Notes: a model not told the origin generated them from the letters alone. A stretch of DNA of 52,950 nt from UBA7374 sp965660635 (GCA_965660635.1 CBFIAS010000008.1:1-52950), one strand, 5' to 3'. Positions 42,686 to 51,540 are shown, counted from the first letter of the stretch. Program-made: numbers and translations.

Positions 42686-43857
42686 AACCAAGCAGCCTGG
42701 ATAAGATACTGGGCCGGATCGACGACCTCGATACGGTCAACCTCGGCATTCTGGTGCAGCGACTGGCCCGTGAGCGGAACCTGCAGGAGACGGTGTTCAA
42801 CACGATCCAGGACGGCATCCTGGTGATCGACGCCGAGGGCACGGTGCAATATGCGAACGAGGCAGCCTGCGGCCTGATCGGGTTGAAGGCGGAGGACGTC
42901 GGGCAGATGCGGCTGTGGAAGATGGTGCCGGATCTTGCGCGGTCCATCGATCCGGCGGCGCTGGATGTTTCCCGGGCGGCCAAGCCACTGCTCACGCGGG
43001 AGGTCGAATTGAGCTATCCGGAGCACCGCTTTGTGCGTCTCTACATGGTTCCGCTGGACGCGCGGGTGGGTCAGGCAGAGGCAGGCGGCTATGTGATCGT
43101 GTTGTCGGATGTGACGGAGGAGAAGGTCTCGATCGAGGAGATGATCGAGAACGAGCGGACGGGATCTATCGTGCGGCTGGCTGCCGGGGTGGCCCACGAG
43201 TTGGGCAATCCGCTGAACTCATTGACCATCCACCTGCAATTGATGGAGCGACGGCTGGCCCGGCTGGAAGGCTCGGCCGAGGCGGGGCAACTGGCGGAGT
43301 CGATCGAGGTCTGCCGCGGTGAGGTGCAGCGGCTGGACGGGATCATCAGCCATTTCCTCGATGCGGTGCGCCCGCGCAAACCGGAGTTGAACGAGTTGGA
43401 CTTGATTGAGCTGGTGGGCGAGGTGTTGCGGGTGCAGGAGGTGGAACTGGCTGACCGCAATCTGGATGTGCGGGTGGAGGTGGCGGAGGCGTTGCCGGCC
43501 ATCCTGGGGGACCGGGGGCAGTTGAAGCAGGTGTTCTTTAACGTGGTCAAGAACGCGATGGAAGCGATGGAGCCCGGCGGCCGCTTGCGTATTGTGGCCA
43601 GCGGGGACGATGACTATGTGTACTTGAAGTTCCGGGATACTGGCAGCGGCATAGCGGAGGAGAATTTATCGAGGGTTTTCCAGGCCTATTTCACAACCAA
43701 AAGCTCGGGTCACGGGCTGGGGATGATGATCGTGAGCCGGATCATGCGGGAGCATGGCGGGCAGGTGGGCATTGAGTCCCGGGAGGGGGAGGGCACTGTA
43801 ATCACGCTGCAATTTCCCCAGCAGCATCGCCGGTCGCGCCTGCTGCAGGGTGATTGA
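42682..43857 (+). CDS. PAS-domain sensor histidine kinase
   Basis: 391 aa. A soluble kinase of NtrB-like layout: PAS domain (about 35-150, TIQDGILVIDAEGTVQYANEAACGLIG), HisKA with LAAGVAHELGNPLNSL (His172), and HATPase_c with VFFNVVKNAMEAM, FRDTGSGIAEENL and SSGHGLGMMIV. No membrane helix. It is coupled to coaB through an ATGA overlap, and no response regulator is in the window, so target and signal are unknown. Confidence 0.93.
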   Translation: MKPSSLDKILGRIDDLDTVNLGILVQRLARERNLQETVFNTIQDGILVIDAEGTVQYANEAACGLIGLKAEDVGQMRLWKMVPDLARSIDPAALDVSRAAKPLLTREVELSYPEHRFVRLYMVPLDARVGQAEAGGYVIVLSDVTEEKVSIEEMIENERTGSIVRLAAGVAHELGNPLNSLTIHLQLMERRLARLEGSAEAGQLAESIEVCRGEVQRLDGIISHFLDAVRPRKPELNELDLIELVGEVLRVQEVELADRNLDVRVEVAEALPAILGDRGQLKQVFFNVVKNAMEAMEPGGRLRIVASGDDDYVYLKFRDTGSGIAEENLSRVFQAYFTTKSSGHGLGMMIVSRIMREHGGQVGIESREGEGTVITLQFPQQHRRSRLLQGD

Positions 43858-43929
43858 CGGGATAATTCCAGTTCTCAGAATTAGAGCACATAGGGCAGGG
43901 CAGATTTTGAACCGGTCCTTGAGGGATGC

Positions 43930-44195
43930 GTTCATTTTCCACCTCCCTCGGCGTAAGCCGAACCGCCTGGCATCCCGGAAACGCAGCACGAAAATGAACT
44001 CGCCGCTATGTTATTTTTGAAGTCCGTAAGGTAAAATCGAAATTCAAATCGGTATCCAAATCGAAATCGAGTTCGATTTTCGCTTCGCTGATTACGATAC
44101 CGATTACGATACCGGACCGGTTTACGAGTTGGACTTTGGGAGGCGAGGCAAGTCAACTGCACCCTATGCGCAAGAATCCTGAGAACTGTTAGAAC
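43930..44195. repeat. Interspersed element B, copy 1
   Basis: The 376-nt gap 43858-44233 is filled mostly by this element. It holds a hairpin TCGGCgtaaGCCGA (43949-43962), then AACCG, then a tract of AAATCGAAATCG / ATTACGATACCG words (about 44030-44125), then GGGAGGCG and a tail CACC.TAT..G.AAGAATCC that recurs in copy 2. In addition GTTCATTTTC (43930-43939) and GAAAATGAAC (43990-43999) form a perfect 10-nt inverted repeat around the hairpin. No gene seen. Confidence 0.75.
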
Positions 44196-44233
44196 TAGCG
44201 TTTTTGCGCTGTTGTTCTGTCGTAAATTGCGCT

Positions 44234-45208
44234 ATGTTTTACAGAATGAGTAGTAAGCATTGTTTTTTCTCCTTTGTTGTGGGCTTTTCATTGGTAGCGG
44301 GCCTCCCGGCTAAAGAGAGCAATTTTCCGGAGGCTCCGGATGCCGCAGTTCGCCATGTGGCCGGCCAACTTGCGGAGATGAACGGGGGCGTGCTCTGGGA
44401 TGCCCTTCCGGAATCGTACCAGGGCGACCTGACGAAACTGGCTAGGCTGGCCAGTGAGAAAATCGACGCGGGGAATTACGGTCGCGTTTTCAAGCTGGCC
44501 GGGCGGATCGCCGAATTGATGGACAACAAGGCCGGGTTCATCCGCAACTCGAAGATCGGCGGGAGCCTGCCCGAGGAGAATCTGGCAGATCTGGACGTCG
44601 CTCTCCCTTTGCTCAGCACCCTGCTCAGCGACCTGGCCGATTCGCCCATAGCGACGCACGCCGGACTCCAGAGTTTCGACGGAAAGCAATTTTTCAGCGG
44701 AACGGTGAGTCATCTCCTGCGCTTTATTGAGTCGGCTTCGGCACTGGGTGCCGGGGAGGCGTTTTCCGTGGGGGACTTGTCGCAATTGAAGGTGAAGGTG
44801 CTTTCGCAGGATGGCAGCACCGCTTCCCTCGAGACGGTGTTGCCGGGGAATGAGCCGGAGCGTGAAGACTACGAACTGGTGGAGGGTCGCTGGCTCCCGA
44901 GATCTTTGACCGGGCAGTGGGCGGAGGGCATGGCCAATGTGAAGAGCAGCCTGGATTCTGTCACCGCGGAGCAGGCCGAGGCAAACAAGGCCCAGGCGGG
45001 GATGATACTCGGGGTGCTCGAAGGGGTCTTGACAGGGATTGAATCGGCGGAGACGCAGGAGGCCTTCGACCAGGCCTTGCAAAGCGCGACCCTGCCCCTG
45101 ATGGGTATTTTGATGATGAGCGGGCAGTCCGGTTTTGGCATGCCTGCAGCACCGGTGCCACCTACTGTTCCGGAGCCGCTTTCACCGAAGGCAGGCTTCT
45201 TAGAATAG
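44234..45208 (+). CDS. Exported protein of unknown function
   Basis: 324 aa from ATG 44234 (ATG 44246 is equally plausible; the TTG at 44204 is not). The N-terminus (KHCFFSFVVGFSLVAGLPAKES) is a signal peptide. The mature part is mostly helical and acidic with no cysteine: DAAVRHVAGQLAEMNGGVLW, LARLASEKIDAGNYGRVFKL, and a C-terminal helix that ends in MMSGQSGFGMPAAPVPPTVP. I do not recognise the family. Its last 47 nt overlap the convergent membrane-protein gene, and it follows repeat element B1. Confidence 0.75.
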   Translation: MFYRMSSKHCFFSFVVGFSLVAGLPAKESNFPEAPDAAVRHVAGQLAEMNGGVLWDALPESYQGDLTKLARLASEKIDAGNYGRVFKLAGRIAELMDNKAGFIRNSKIGGSLPEENLADLDVALPLLSTLLSDLADSPIATHAGLQSFDGKQFFSGTVSHLLRFIESASALGAGEAFSVGDLSQLKVKVLSQDGSTASLETVLPGNEPEREDYELVEGRWLPRSLTGQWAEGMANVKSSLDSVTAEQAEANKAQAGMILGVLEGVLTGIESAETQEAFDQALQSATLPLMGILMMSGQSGFGMPAAPVPPTVPEPLSPKAGFLE

Positions 45209-46835
45209 AGGCGGCGGAGGGCCTGGTCTTCTCCTGCGGGGACGGATCGGGATGAAGCTTTTGTTGCGGCCGTGCCCGGGCACGCTCCGCTTCCCGCGGC
45301 AGATTCATGAACTCGAGGAATCGGGCGGTTTCCTCGATGAATTCCGGTTCCGGTTCGGTCTCCCGGAGAATGTTACGGTATTCCCGCAGGGCATTGTTGA
45401 CTTCTCCAGCGTCGAGGTAGGTTCTGAGTAGCAGGTATCGCTCCGGCAACCGGTCTGGATGTTTTTTCAGGAGTTTTTCCAGCAGGCGCATCTGCTCCCG
45501 TCTCTTTTCCGGGGATTCGCGCTTTCCCTGCAGTTCGTGCGCCAGGGCAGCAACTGGCATCCATTGCTCCGGCCACTCGCTTGTCTGCGTGCGCCACATC
45601 CGTTCAGCGGATCCCAGTTGGCGGCTGAAGCTGAAGCTGTTGACTGTTTCCATGAAGAGAAAAAGAGCCAGGGCGACATACCAAAGGCCTTTTCCGGCCA
45701 GCGCGACCTTGTTCACGATGCTCTTGGACCCGCAAATGATAAGCGCAATAATTGCGGGCAGTGCGATGTAGAGGTTGTAGTCCTCATGTGCCGGGTCGCC
45801 CGCAAGGTTGGTTCCCGGGCTCTGGATTCCAGGAAGAAGGAGGAGTATGAATGCGGTGAGCCCCAGCAACAGGGCACGTCCCCAGGGCTTGGTCAGCTTG
45901 AATAAAGCCACCGCGTAGAAGGGGAGGAAAAGACAGAAGGGCAGCAAGCTCAGATCAAGGTTGGCCTGCTCGATGGACTGGGTGTCGTAGGGATAAAAAA
46001 GGGAGGGGTCATTGGGGTAGATCGCTTTCTGAAGAAAGAAATACAGGTTCTGGCCGGCATTGTAGAGCCAGACGTGTAGCCTTGGCGGGGCGGTGGCATC
46101 GATCCCTGCCTGGGACTGCATCCAGGTGCCGATCAGCAGGGATGCACAGAGCAGCGGCAGGGTGGCATTAAAGTTTTCCAGGGCGAGATGTTTTTCCCGG
46201 AAGTAGATGCAGAGCGCGAGCAAGACGGGAAGAAAGACACCCGCAGGATGGAGGAAGATAGCGAGGATGCTTGCCAACAGGGAGAGAAGGTATCGGCCTT
46301 TGCGGCCCCGTTGCAGGCCGAGGAGCAGTGCGGAGAGGACGGCGATAAGGCCGATCAACTCCATGCGGTATCCCGGCCAGAAGAGTGTTTGTGTGACGGA
46401 CGGGTGCAGAGCGAAGACCAACGAGGCGGCAAAGGCGCCGCTGAGTTGGAATCGTTGCAGCAGTTTCAGCAATAGCAGGCTGGCGGCCAGATGCAGGACT
46501 AGATTGATCGAGCGGTGCGCGGTCGCTGTCGGCAGGGGCAGCATGTCCTCCGCGAAGTAGGTCAAGACGGGGAGGAGTTCGCGGCTGATCAGGTGCTCCA
46601 TTTGCATGGCTTCGCTCCAGTGCTGCATCCCCTTGTAGGCAGTGCGGCTGGCGGCGTCATATTCCGTCCATAGCACATCGGACGGGAGCATCCAGCCGAA
46701 GGTGCCGACGACAGCCAGGACCAGGAGAATGCCTTCGAACAGGCCGGCTTTCCTGGGGGCGCGCCTCTTCCGGTATGCGGGCGGGCCATCTTCTGCTGGC
46801 GCTTGCGCGGGGGGGATGGAGGATCTCTCGTTCAT
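45162..46835 (-). CDS. Polytopic membrane protein, TMTC/PMT-like, with TPR-like C-terminus
   Basis: 557 aa from ATG 46835, which overlaps the upstream DUF192 stop by ATGA. About ten membrane helices (residues about 32-50, 110-130, then several to about 440). The ELLPVLTYFAEDMLPLPTATAHRSINLVLHL and FALHPSVTQTLFWPGYRMELIG segments match the TMTC/O-mannosyltransferase-like group (ALHP...E.V.W..GR). The C-terminal 120 residues are soluble and helical (RLPERYLLLRTYLDAGEVNNALREYRNIL), like one or two TPR units, then a Pro/Ser-rich tail. A membrane glycosyltransferase is likely but unproven. Confidence 0.75.
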   Translation of the reverse strand: MNERSSIPPAQAPAEDGPPAYRKRRAPRKAGLFEGILLVLAVVGTFGWMLPSDVLWTEYDAASRTAYKGMQHWSEAMQMEHLISRELLPVLTYFAEDMLPLPTATAHRSINLVLHLAASLLLLKLLQRFQLSGAFAASLVFALHPSVTQTLFWPGYRMELIGLIAVLSALLLGLQRGRKGRYLLSLLASILAIFLHPAGVFLPVLLALCIYFREKHLALENFNATLPLLCASLLIGTWMQSQAGIDATAPPRLHVWLYNAGQNLYFFLQKAIYPNDPSLFYPYDTQSIEQANLDLSLLPFCLFLPFYAVALFKLTKPWGRALLLGLTAFILLLLPGIQSPGTNLAGDPAHEDYNLYIALPAIIALIICGSKSIVNKVALAGKGLWYVALALFLFMETVNSFSFSRQLGSAERMWRTQTSEWPEQWMPVAALAHELQGKRESPEKRREQMRLLEKLLKKHPDRLPERYLLLRTYLDAGEVNNALREYRNILRETEPEPEFIEETARFLEFMNLPREAERARARPQQKLHPDPSPQEKTRPSAASILRSLPSVKAAPEQ

Positions 46836-47389
46836 GGTTGCTTTGCCTGGACTGCTGGTCGGATGGAATAGTCCGCCGGGTTGTGTCCCCGCCTGCGGAT
46901 GGCCTGATGGATTGCCGTGGCATCCAGGCGGCTGCCCACGCCCAGCCCCTGGGCCGCGAACCATCCGCGGTTCATCTCAAGAACCAACGAGATGTCCTTG
47001 CTGCGTGACTGCACGGGGCGCTCGTCGTAGGGGTAGAGCTTGTGCAATTCAAGGACAGTGCCGCTGGCATCGAGGTAGGCGAGATCGAGGGGGATACGGG
47101 TGTTGCGCATCCAGAAAGCCCGCTGGCCGGGTTTCTGGAAAACAAAGAGCATGCCGTGATCCGGCTCGAGGGATTCCCGGTGCATCAGCCCGCGTGCCTG
47201 TTCTGCCTCGGTCAAGGCCAGTTGCAGGAAGACGGGATGCGACTCCAACTGCATGGAAAAGTAGAGCTTTGCCCCCGCGCTTCCGGAGGAGGCCTCCGGT
47301 TTGTCCGGCTGGCAGGCGCAGAGGAAGAGGGCGCAGGCCCATGCCAGGGCAAGCGCCGGGTTGTATCGGGATGGTGCGGGGAGGATCAC
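46832..47389 (-). CDS. DUF192 lipoprotein
   Basis: 185 aa. Signal peptide with lipobox (LAWACALFLCAC), so probably lipid-anchored at the Cys of CACQPD. A complete DUF192 domain follows: HPVFLQLALTEAEQARGLMHRESLEPDHGMLFVF, FWMRNTRIPLDLAYLD, and MNRGWFAAQGLGVGSRL. DUF192 proteins are widespread and of unknown function. Translationally coupled to the downstream TMTC-like protein, an association that may hint at envelope glycan work. Confidence 0.88.
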   Translation of the reverse strand: MILPAPSRYNPALALAWACALFLCACQPDKPEASSGSAGAKLYFSMQLESHPVFLQLALTEAEQARGLMHRESLEPDHGMLFVFQKPGQRAFWMRNTRIPLDLAYLDASGTVLELHKLYPYDERPVQSRSKDISLVLEMNRGWFAAQGLGVGSRLDATAIHQAIRRRGHNPADYSIRPAVQAKQP

Positions 47390-47462
47390 TTCAAAGGTGG
47401 CAAGTTTTTGGCAAGACGTCTTGAATCAACAGGGCATTTCAGAGTGAATGATGCTTTGCCCG

Positions 47463-48608
47463 ATGAAAAGTAAAACCTCTGCGCTCCGCGTACTCTATGC
47501 AGCATCCGAGCATTCGGCTGACATGCTCTACCTTTCGGGCGTTTTCGTGCCGGATCCCTTCCTTGCGTTTGTCCGGGGCCGGCGCAGCGTGGCTGTGGTC
47601 AACCGCCTGGAGTTCGGGCGTGTTTCTTCGCAGTCGCGATTTGATGTGGTGCTCTCTCTGGAGGAAGCCGTTATTGAAGCTGCACGCATCTTTGATTTGC
47701 CCTCTGCCCGGGTCGGACTGGTCGAGCTGGTGCGCTATTTCTGCCGCCTTTGGAAGAAAGACAGCGTCGAGATCCCGCCTGATTTTCCGGCAGTGCATTA
47801 CGCCGGGCTGCAGGATGCCGGTATCGGAGTGTCCATCGGCCCGTCCCCGTTTTTCCCGAAGAGGGAGTTGAAGACGGTGGAGGAAGCGCGCGCCATCCGG
47901 GCGGGCAATGCCGCCAGTGCGGCGGGCCTGCGTCTCGCCGGGCAGGTCTTGCGGGAGTCCACGATTGAGGGAAACCGCATTCTCTACCGCGGCCAGACGC
48001 TGACATCGGAGCGCCTGCGCGGGATGATCGACCAGATCTGCCTGTCCCGGGGCGGGCAGGCCTCGCACACCATTGTGGCCGGGGGCCGTAAGGCCTGCGA
48101 TCCACATGAGCCGGGGCACGGGCCGCTCCGGCCTAATGAGTTGATCATCGTCGATATCTTTCCCCGCATGTCTGGTACCGGCTATTTCGGAGACATGACC
48201 CGGACTTTCCTCAAGGGCCGGGCTAATACGGAACAGCGCCGCCTGGTCGGTGCCGTGCGCGCGGCGCAGCGTGCCGCCCTCGACCAGGTGAAGGCTGGCC
48301 GGCCGGCTGCCCATGTGCATCGGGCGGCAGACGAGGTGTTCCAGAACGGGGGCTACCTGACGGAGAGGCGCGGGAACGGGCACGTCGGGTTCATTCATTC
48401 CACCGGGCATGGCCTCGGGCTGGAGGTGCACGAGGCGCCCAGGGTGGCCATGGGCGCGAAGCGCCTGCGGGCCGGGCAGGTCATTACCGTCGAGCCGGGC
48501 CTCTATTACCCGGAGACCGGGGGTTGCCGAATCGAGGACGTTGTGCAGGTCACGGCTGATGGCTACGAAAAGCTTTCCTCCTGCGGATACCGTTGGGAGA
48601 TCGCCTGA
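47463..48608 (+). CDS. M24-family metallopeptidase (Xaa-Pro aminopeptidase-like)
   Basis: 381 aa from ATG 47463 (ATG 47448 adds five residues). Pita-bread metallopeptidase: an N-terminal creatinase-like domain (about 1-145) and a catalytic domain with the five metal ligands in place: LIIVDIFPR (Asp), YFGDMTRTFL (Asp), HSTGHGLGLEVHE (His), ITVEPGLYYPE (Glu) and CRIEDVV (Glu). Probably removes N-terminal residues before proline. Stands alone, divergent from the DUF192 gene. Confidence 0.92.
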   Translation: MKSKTSALRVLYAASEHSADMLYLSGVFVPDPFLAFVRGRRSVAVVNRLEFGRVSSQSRFDVVLSLEEAVIEAARIFDLPSARVGLVELVRYFCRLWKKDSVEIPPDFPAVHYAGLQDAGIGVSIGPSPFFPKRELKTVEEARAIRAGNAASAAGLRLAGQVLRESTIEGNRILYRGQTLTSERLRGMIDQICLSRGGQASHTIVAGGRKACDPHEPGHGPLRPNELIIVDIFPRMSGTGYFGDMTRTFLKGRANTEQRRLVGAVRAAQRAALDQVKAGRPAAHVHRAADEVFQNGGYLTERRGNGHVGFIHSTGHGLGLEVHEAPRVAMGAKRLRAGQVITVEPGLYYPETGGCRIEDVVQVTADGYEKLSSCGYRWEIA

Positions 48609-48987
48609 GTAAACAGAATACCGATCTCCGGCCCTCTGGCGTTATAGGGGTTCCGGCGCGTCCATTGGACTCATCCCGCAGACGGCCCCTTCATCACAGG
48701 CGTGTGGATCTGGGTTGTTTGCAAAGCAGCGTAGTCCGGCAAGTCCGGCACAGCCCGAAACATTAGCTCATGGACGGGAGAAACAAAGAATTGGGTGTAA
48801 AATTTCTTTTCTTGTGGGGCATTTGCTATTTAATAGTTGGTTTTATGGATAAAATACATAGGCATCAAAACCCATTTGCATGCTGGTCTAACATGAAGTA
48901 TACGATGGCAACTCCTGGTTGAGCTGTCGCGCTACTCTTCACGCGTCACCCTCCACGTATGGTAAAGAATAAAAACACTAAATAGAC
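48609..48987. other. A+T-shifting intergenic region before the aquaporin
   Basis: 379 nt without a gene. The first 150 nt are GC-rich like the left flank, with a tandem GTCCGGCAAGTCCGGCA; from about 48770 base composition shifts to A+T-rich (e.g. gctatttaatagttgg), a likely place for the aquaporin promoter, though no convincing -35/-10 pair stands out. Around 48930-48958 there is CTCTTCACGCGTCACCCTCC, a word style echoed at 50520-50556. Confidence 0.5.
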
Positions 48988-49677
48988 ATGAAAAAATATG
49001 TAGCAGAATTCATTGGGACCTTTTGGTTGGTTTTGGGCGGGTGCGGGAGCGCGGTTTTAGCCGCCTCTTTTCCGGATGTGGGAATTGGCCTGCTTGGCGT
49101 TTCTCTGGCATTTGGCTTAACGGTCCTGACCATGGCTTATGCTATTGGGCACATTTCCGGATGTCACTTGAACCCGGCGGTATCCATTGGCCTTTGGGCG
49201 GGGGGCCGGTTTTCAGGCAAAGAAATCGCGCCCTATGTGCTCTCCCAGGTACTCGGGGCAATCATAGCCGGTGGTGTTTTATATCTCGTTGCCAGTGGTA
49301 AAGAGGGCTTTGAACTTTCCGCAGGGTTTGCTGCAAATGGCTACGGCGTGCATTCTCCGGGTGGTTATGGCTTATTCGCCGCCCTGCTTATTGAAATTGT
49401 CATGACCATGATGTTTCTCGTCGTCATTCTCGGAGCGACCGACGAGCGCGCCCCCAAAGGGCTGGCGCCAATTGCGATCGGTTTCTGTTTAACCCTGATT
49501 CATCTGGTCTCCATACCCGTGACCAATACCTCGGTGAATCCTGCCCGCAGTTCGGGGGTTGCTGTGTTTGTCGGCGACTGGGCTATAGGGCAGCTTTGGC
49601 TGTTTTGGGCCGCCCCAATCGTCGGTGCCATGCTCGGAGCGATTGTCTATAAGTTTATCAGCAGCGAAAAAGAATAG
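48988..49677 (+). CDS. aqpZ: Aquaporin Z-like water channel
   Basis: 229 aa, six membrane helices. The two half-helix motifs are HLNPAVSIGLWAGGRF and TNTSVNPARSSGVAVF; the Arg after the second NPA and the narrow, water-type context match AqpZ more than the glycerol facilitator GlpF. VAEFIGTFWLVLGGCGSAVLAA at the start is typical. The base composition is slightly lower in G+C than in the left-hand genes. Confidence 0.94.
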   Translation: MKKYVAEFIGTFWLVLGGCGSAVLAASFPDVGIGLLGVSLAFGLTVLTMAYAIGHISGCHLNPAVSIGLWAGGRFSGKEIAPYVLSQVLGAIIAGGVLYLVASGKEGFELSAGFAANGYGVHSPGGYGLFAALLIEIVMTMMFLVVILGATDERAPKGLAPIAIGFCLTLIHLVSIPVTNTSVNPARSSGVAVFVGDWAIGQLWLFWAAPIVGAMLGAIVYKFISSEKE

Positions 49678-49692
49678 ATCCGGTCGAGCGCC

Positions 49693-49713
49693 GCAGCAGG
49701 TGCCATCTGCTGC
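49693..49713. terminator. Hairpin downstream of aqpZ
   Basis: GCAGCAG (49693-49699), 7-nt loop, CTGCTGC (49707-49713), starting 15 nt after the aqpZ stop. No T-run follows, so termination is uncertain; it may stabilise the 3' end. Confidence 0.4.
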
Positions 49714-49742
49714 CGCGCATGAATCACCTCTACGTTGGAAAA

Positions 49743-50492
49743 ATGAAGATAATAATCTACAGCATATTTTTCGTGCTATTATTTTTAGAAGAGGCTCTAG
49801 CGAACACTTACTCGTGGGAAGACTTAGTCCCTCCTTCTTCATACAATGTCTTGGCCTTCTCGAATGATCGAGCGCCAGCCTCTGGAATGAGGCATGAAAG
49901 AGAAGCTGCTGAAATTTTTAAGTATCTCGACGAGGGAAGCATCTTTAACAGCAGGAGTGCCCTTGAAGAGTTCATAGAAGATCAGGAACTTCTAGGCATT
50001 AAAATATACGATAGAGCTTTTTCAGGCAGCAGAGGCGTTATAGCGACCAGAGATAATGAGATAATATTTTGGAACTTGATGTCATATAATGTTCTTCATC
50101 TGGAGACTTCTAATCTCAAGCAATGTTACTTGCTTTATCTCGATGAGTGGAGCGATCATCTTGTGAGTCAGCTAAAGAAGTATCAGTATTCACAGCAAGC
50201 TGGACGCAAGAGATACACGCCTTCCGATGATGAGATCATCTCAAGCCATGAAAAAACAACAGAACAGATCTTGGCGCGAATAGAATCCGAAACGAAAGAG
50301 CTCAGGGAGCTCTTCAGCAAATACGAGGCAGCATCAGGAGAAGAGAAGAAATCCTTGCTCAGGGAGGTGTTCATTCAACGATCTTTTATCGAACATTTGG
50401 AGGTCCGACTTTCAGGCATGAATCAACAGCTCAAGCGACTTAAGCTTGAAACGGAATTCCCCACTCCAAGCCATTTCAGGCTCACCAAATAA
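49743..50492 (+). CDS. Exported coiled-coil protein of unknown function, A+T-rich
   Basis: 249 aa from ATG 49743 (eight residues into the longer frame). KIIIYSIFFVLLFLEEALANT is a signal peptide. The N-terminal half has no motif I recognise (EREAAEIFKYLDEGSIFNSRS, then VIATRDNEIIFWNLM); the C-terminal third, about 150-235, is a strongly charged coiled coil (LARIESETKELRELFSKYEAA, then REVFIQRSFIEHLEV). Codon use is visibly more A+T-rich than in the core genes, pointing to recent transfer. It is followed by a short hairpin ACCAGtcgcttCTGGT (50500-50515). Confidence 0.75.
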   Translation: MKIIIYSIFFVLLFLEEALANTYSWEDLVPPSSYNVLAFSNDRAPASGMRHEREAAEIFKYLDEGSIFNSRSALEEFIEDQELLGIKIYDRAFSGSRGVIATRDNEIIFWNLMSYNVLHLETSNLKQCYLLYLDEWSDHLVSQLKKYQYSQQAGRKRYTPSDDEIISSHEKTTEQILARIESETKELRELFSKYEAASGEEKKSLLREVFIQRSFIEHLEVRLSGMNQQLKRLKLETEFPTPSHFRLTK

Positions 50493-50557
50493 GATTTTAA
50501 CCAGTCGCTTCTGGTCACGTCGCTAACGCGCCACCGCTCATGCTTCACGTTCGCAGA

Positions 50558-50854
50558 ATGAAAGTAGGAATCCATATGCTCTGTGCCATTTTTGCAAAAC
50601 CAGTCTTTGCAATGTCGCTTCTGCTTTGGCTGGGGTTTCTTTGGGATTTCAGCTTCCAACTCATAAGGGGGAGGCAAATAGGAGAAGAAATAGGAGAAGG
50701 GATCGAAAGAAATCCAACGGAGATTGGAGTCCTTGTACTCTTCATCATCCTTTCTCTTGCATTCATAAGAATGTCCTGGGAAGGATTGCTCTACTGGCCG
50801 AAAAGAAAACCAAGCTTTCGGTTTGAAATGAAAGGACAGAACCGGTCGAAGTAG
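50558..50854 (+). CDS. Small membrane protein of unknown function
   Basis: 98 aa from ATG 50558 (ATG 50540 is also open). Two predicted membrane helices: PVFAMSLLLWLGFLWDFSFQ and IGVLVLFIILSLAFIRMSW, joined by a charged loop (RGRQIGEEIGEGIERNP), with a basic end. The amphipathic loop and size recall holin-like or inner-membrane accessory proteins, but no family is recognised. A+T-rich like the preceding gene. May be real or a chance frame; support is moderate. Confidence 0.5.
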   Translation: MKVGIHMLCAIFAKPVFAMSLLLWLGFLWDFSFQLIRGRQIGEEIGEGIERNPTEIGVLVLFIILSLAFIRMSWEGLLYWPKRKPSFRFEMKGQNRSK

Positions 50855-50953
50855 CGAATGGCTACGATCTGCCCCCCAAGTTAGATCGGAATAAAATGAA
50901 AGTTAGAACCAGTCGGGATTGCCTGAGCAGGATTTTCAACTTCAGTAGAAGTC

Positions 50954-51538
50954 ATGCCGCGAGATTGGGAAGCTGCTTATAAGAACGGTGATACTCCCTG
51001 GGACAAGGGTTATGCCGCGCCGCCTTTAGTGGAGTACCTGGAGGGAGGCCGGATTGACGGCCGGGTGCTGGTTCCCGGTTGCGGGGCCGGGCATGACGTG
51101 CGCCTGCTGGCAGCGCAGGGGGCGCAAGTGACCGGGCTGGACATCGCTCCGGGCGCACTGGCCCGGGCGGAAGCATTTGCGGCGGTCGGAGGGGAGAGCT
51201 ACCGGGAGGGCGATTTCCTCGATTTGCCGGACAACCTGCGTGGTTGCTTCGACTGGGTGGTAGAGCACACCTGCCTCTGCGCGCTGGAGCCGGAGCAACG
51301 ACCCGCCTACGTTCGTTCGGTCGCGGAGGCGCTGAAGCCGGGCGGACGGCTGCTCGCGGTGTTCTTCCGGGTCGTCTCAGACTACAGTGGAGGGGGACCA
51401 CCCCATCCCATATCGGCTTCCGAAATGGATGCTCTTTTTGCTGCCCGGTTTGCCTTCATCAATCGCCGCGTTCCCCAGTGTACGTATCCTGCACGGCCAG
51501 TCGGCGCGGAGGAGTTGTGCGTCCTGCAAAAGCGCTAG
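50954..51538 (+). CDS. TPMT-family SAM-dependent methyltransferase
   Basis: 194 aa. RDWEAAYKNGDTPWDKGYAAPPL is the N-terminus of the thiopurine/thiol methyltransferase family; GRVLVPGCGAGHDVRLLAAQGAQVTGLDIAPGAL is the SAM-binding motif I and II; FDWVVEHTCLCALEPEQR and GGRLLAVFF follow. Bacterial members detoxify thiol, halide or tellurite/selenite species; the substrate here cannot be read. G+C-rich again, so the A+T-rich segment ends before it. The TAG stop borders element B2. Confidence 0.88.
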   Translation: MPRDWEAAYKNGDTPWDKGYAAPPLVEYLEGGRIDGRVLVPGCGAGHDVRLLAAQGAQVTGLDIAPGALARAEAFAAVGGESYREGDFLDLPDNLRGCFDWVVEHTCLCALEPEQRPAYVRSVAEALKPGGRLLAVFFRVVSDYSGGGPPHPISASEMDALFAARFAFINRRVPQCTYPARPVGAEELCVLQKR

Positions 51539-51540
51539 CA

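Noticed and set aside
48609..50953. Possible integron gene-cassette array (successive same-strand genes, some A+T-rich, with hairpins between)
   Set aside because: I looked for attC-type RYYYAAC...GTTRRRY pairs. The only one (GTCTAAC...GTTGAGC near 48890-48925) is too short for an attC site, it is not repeated between genes, and there is no integrase.
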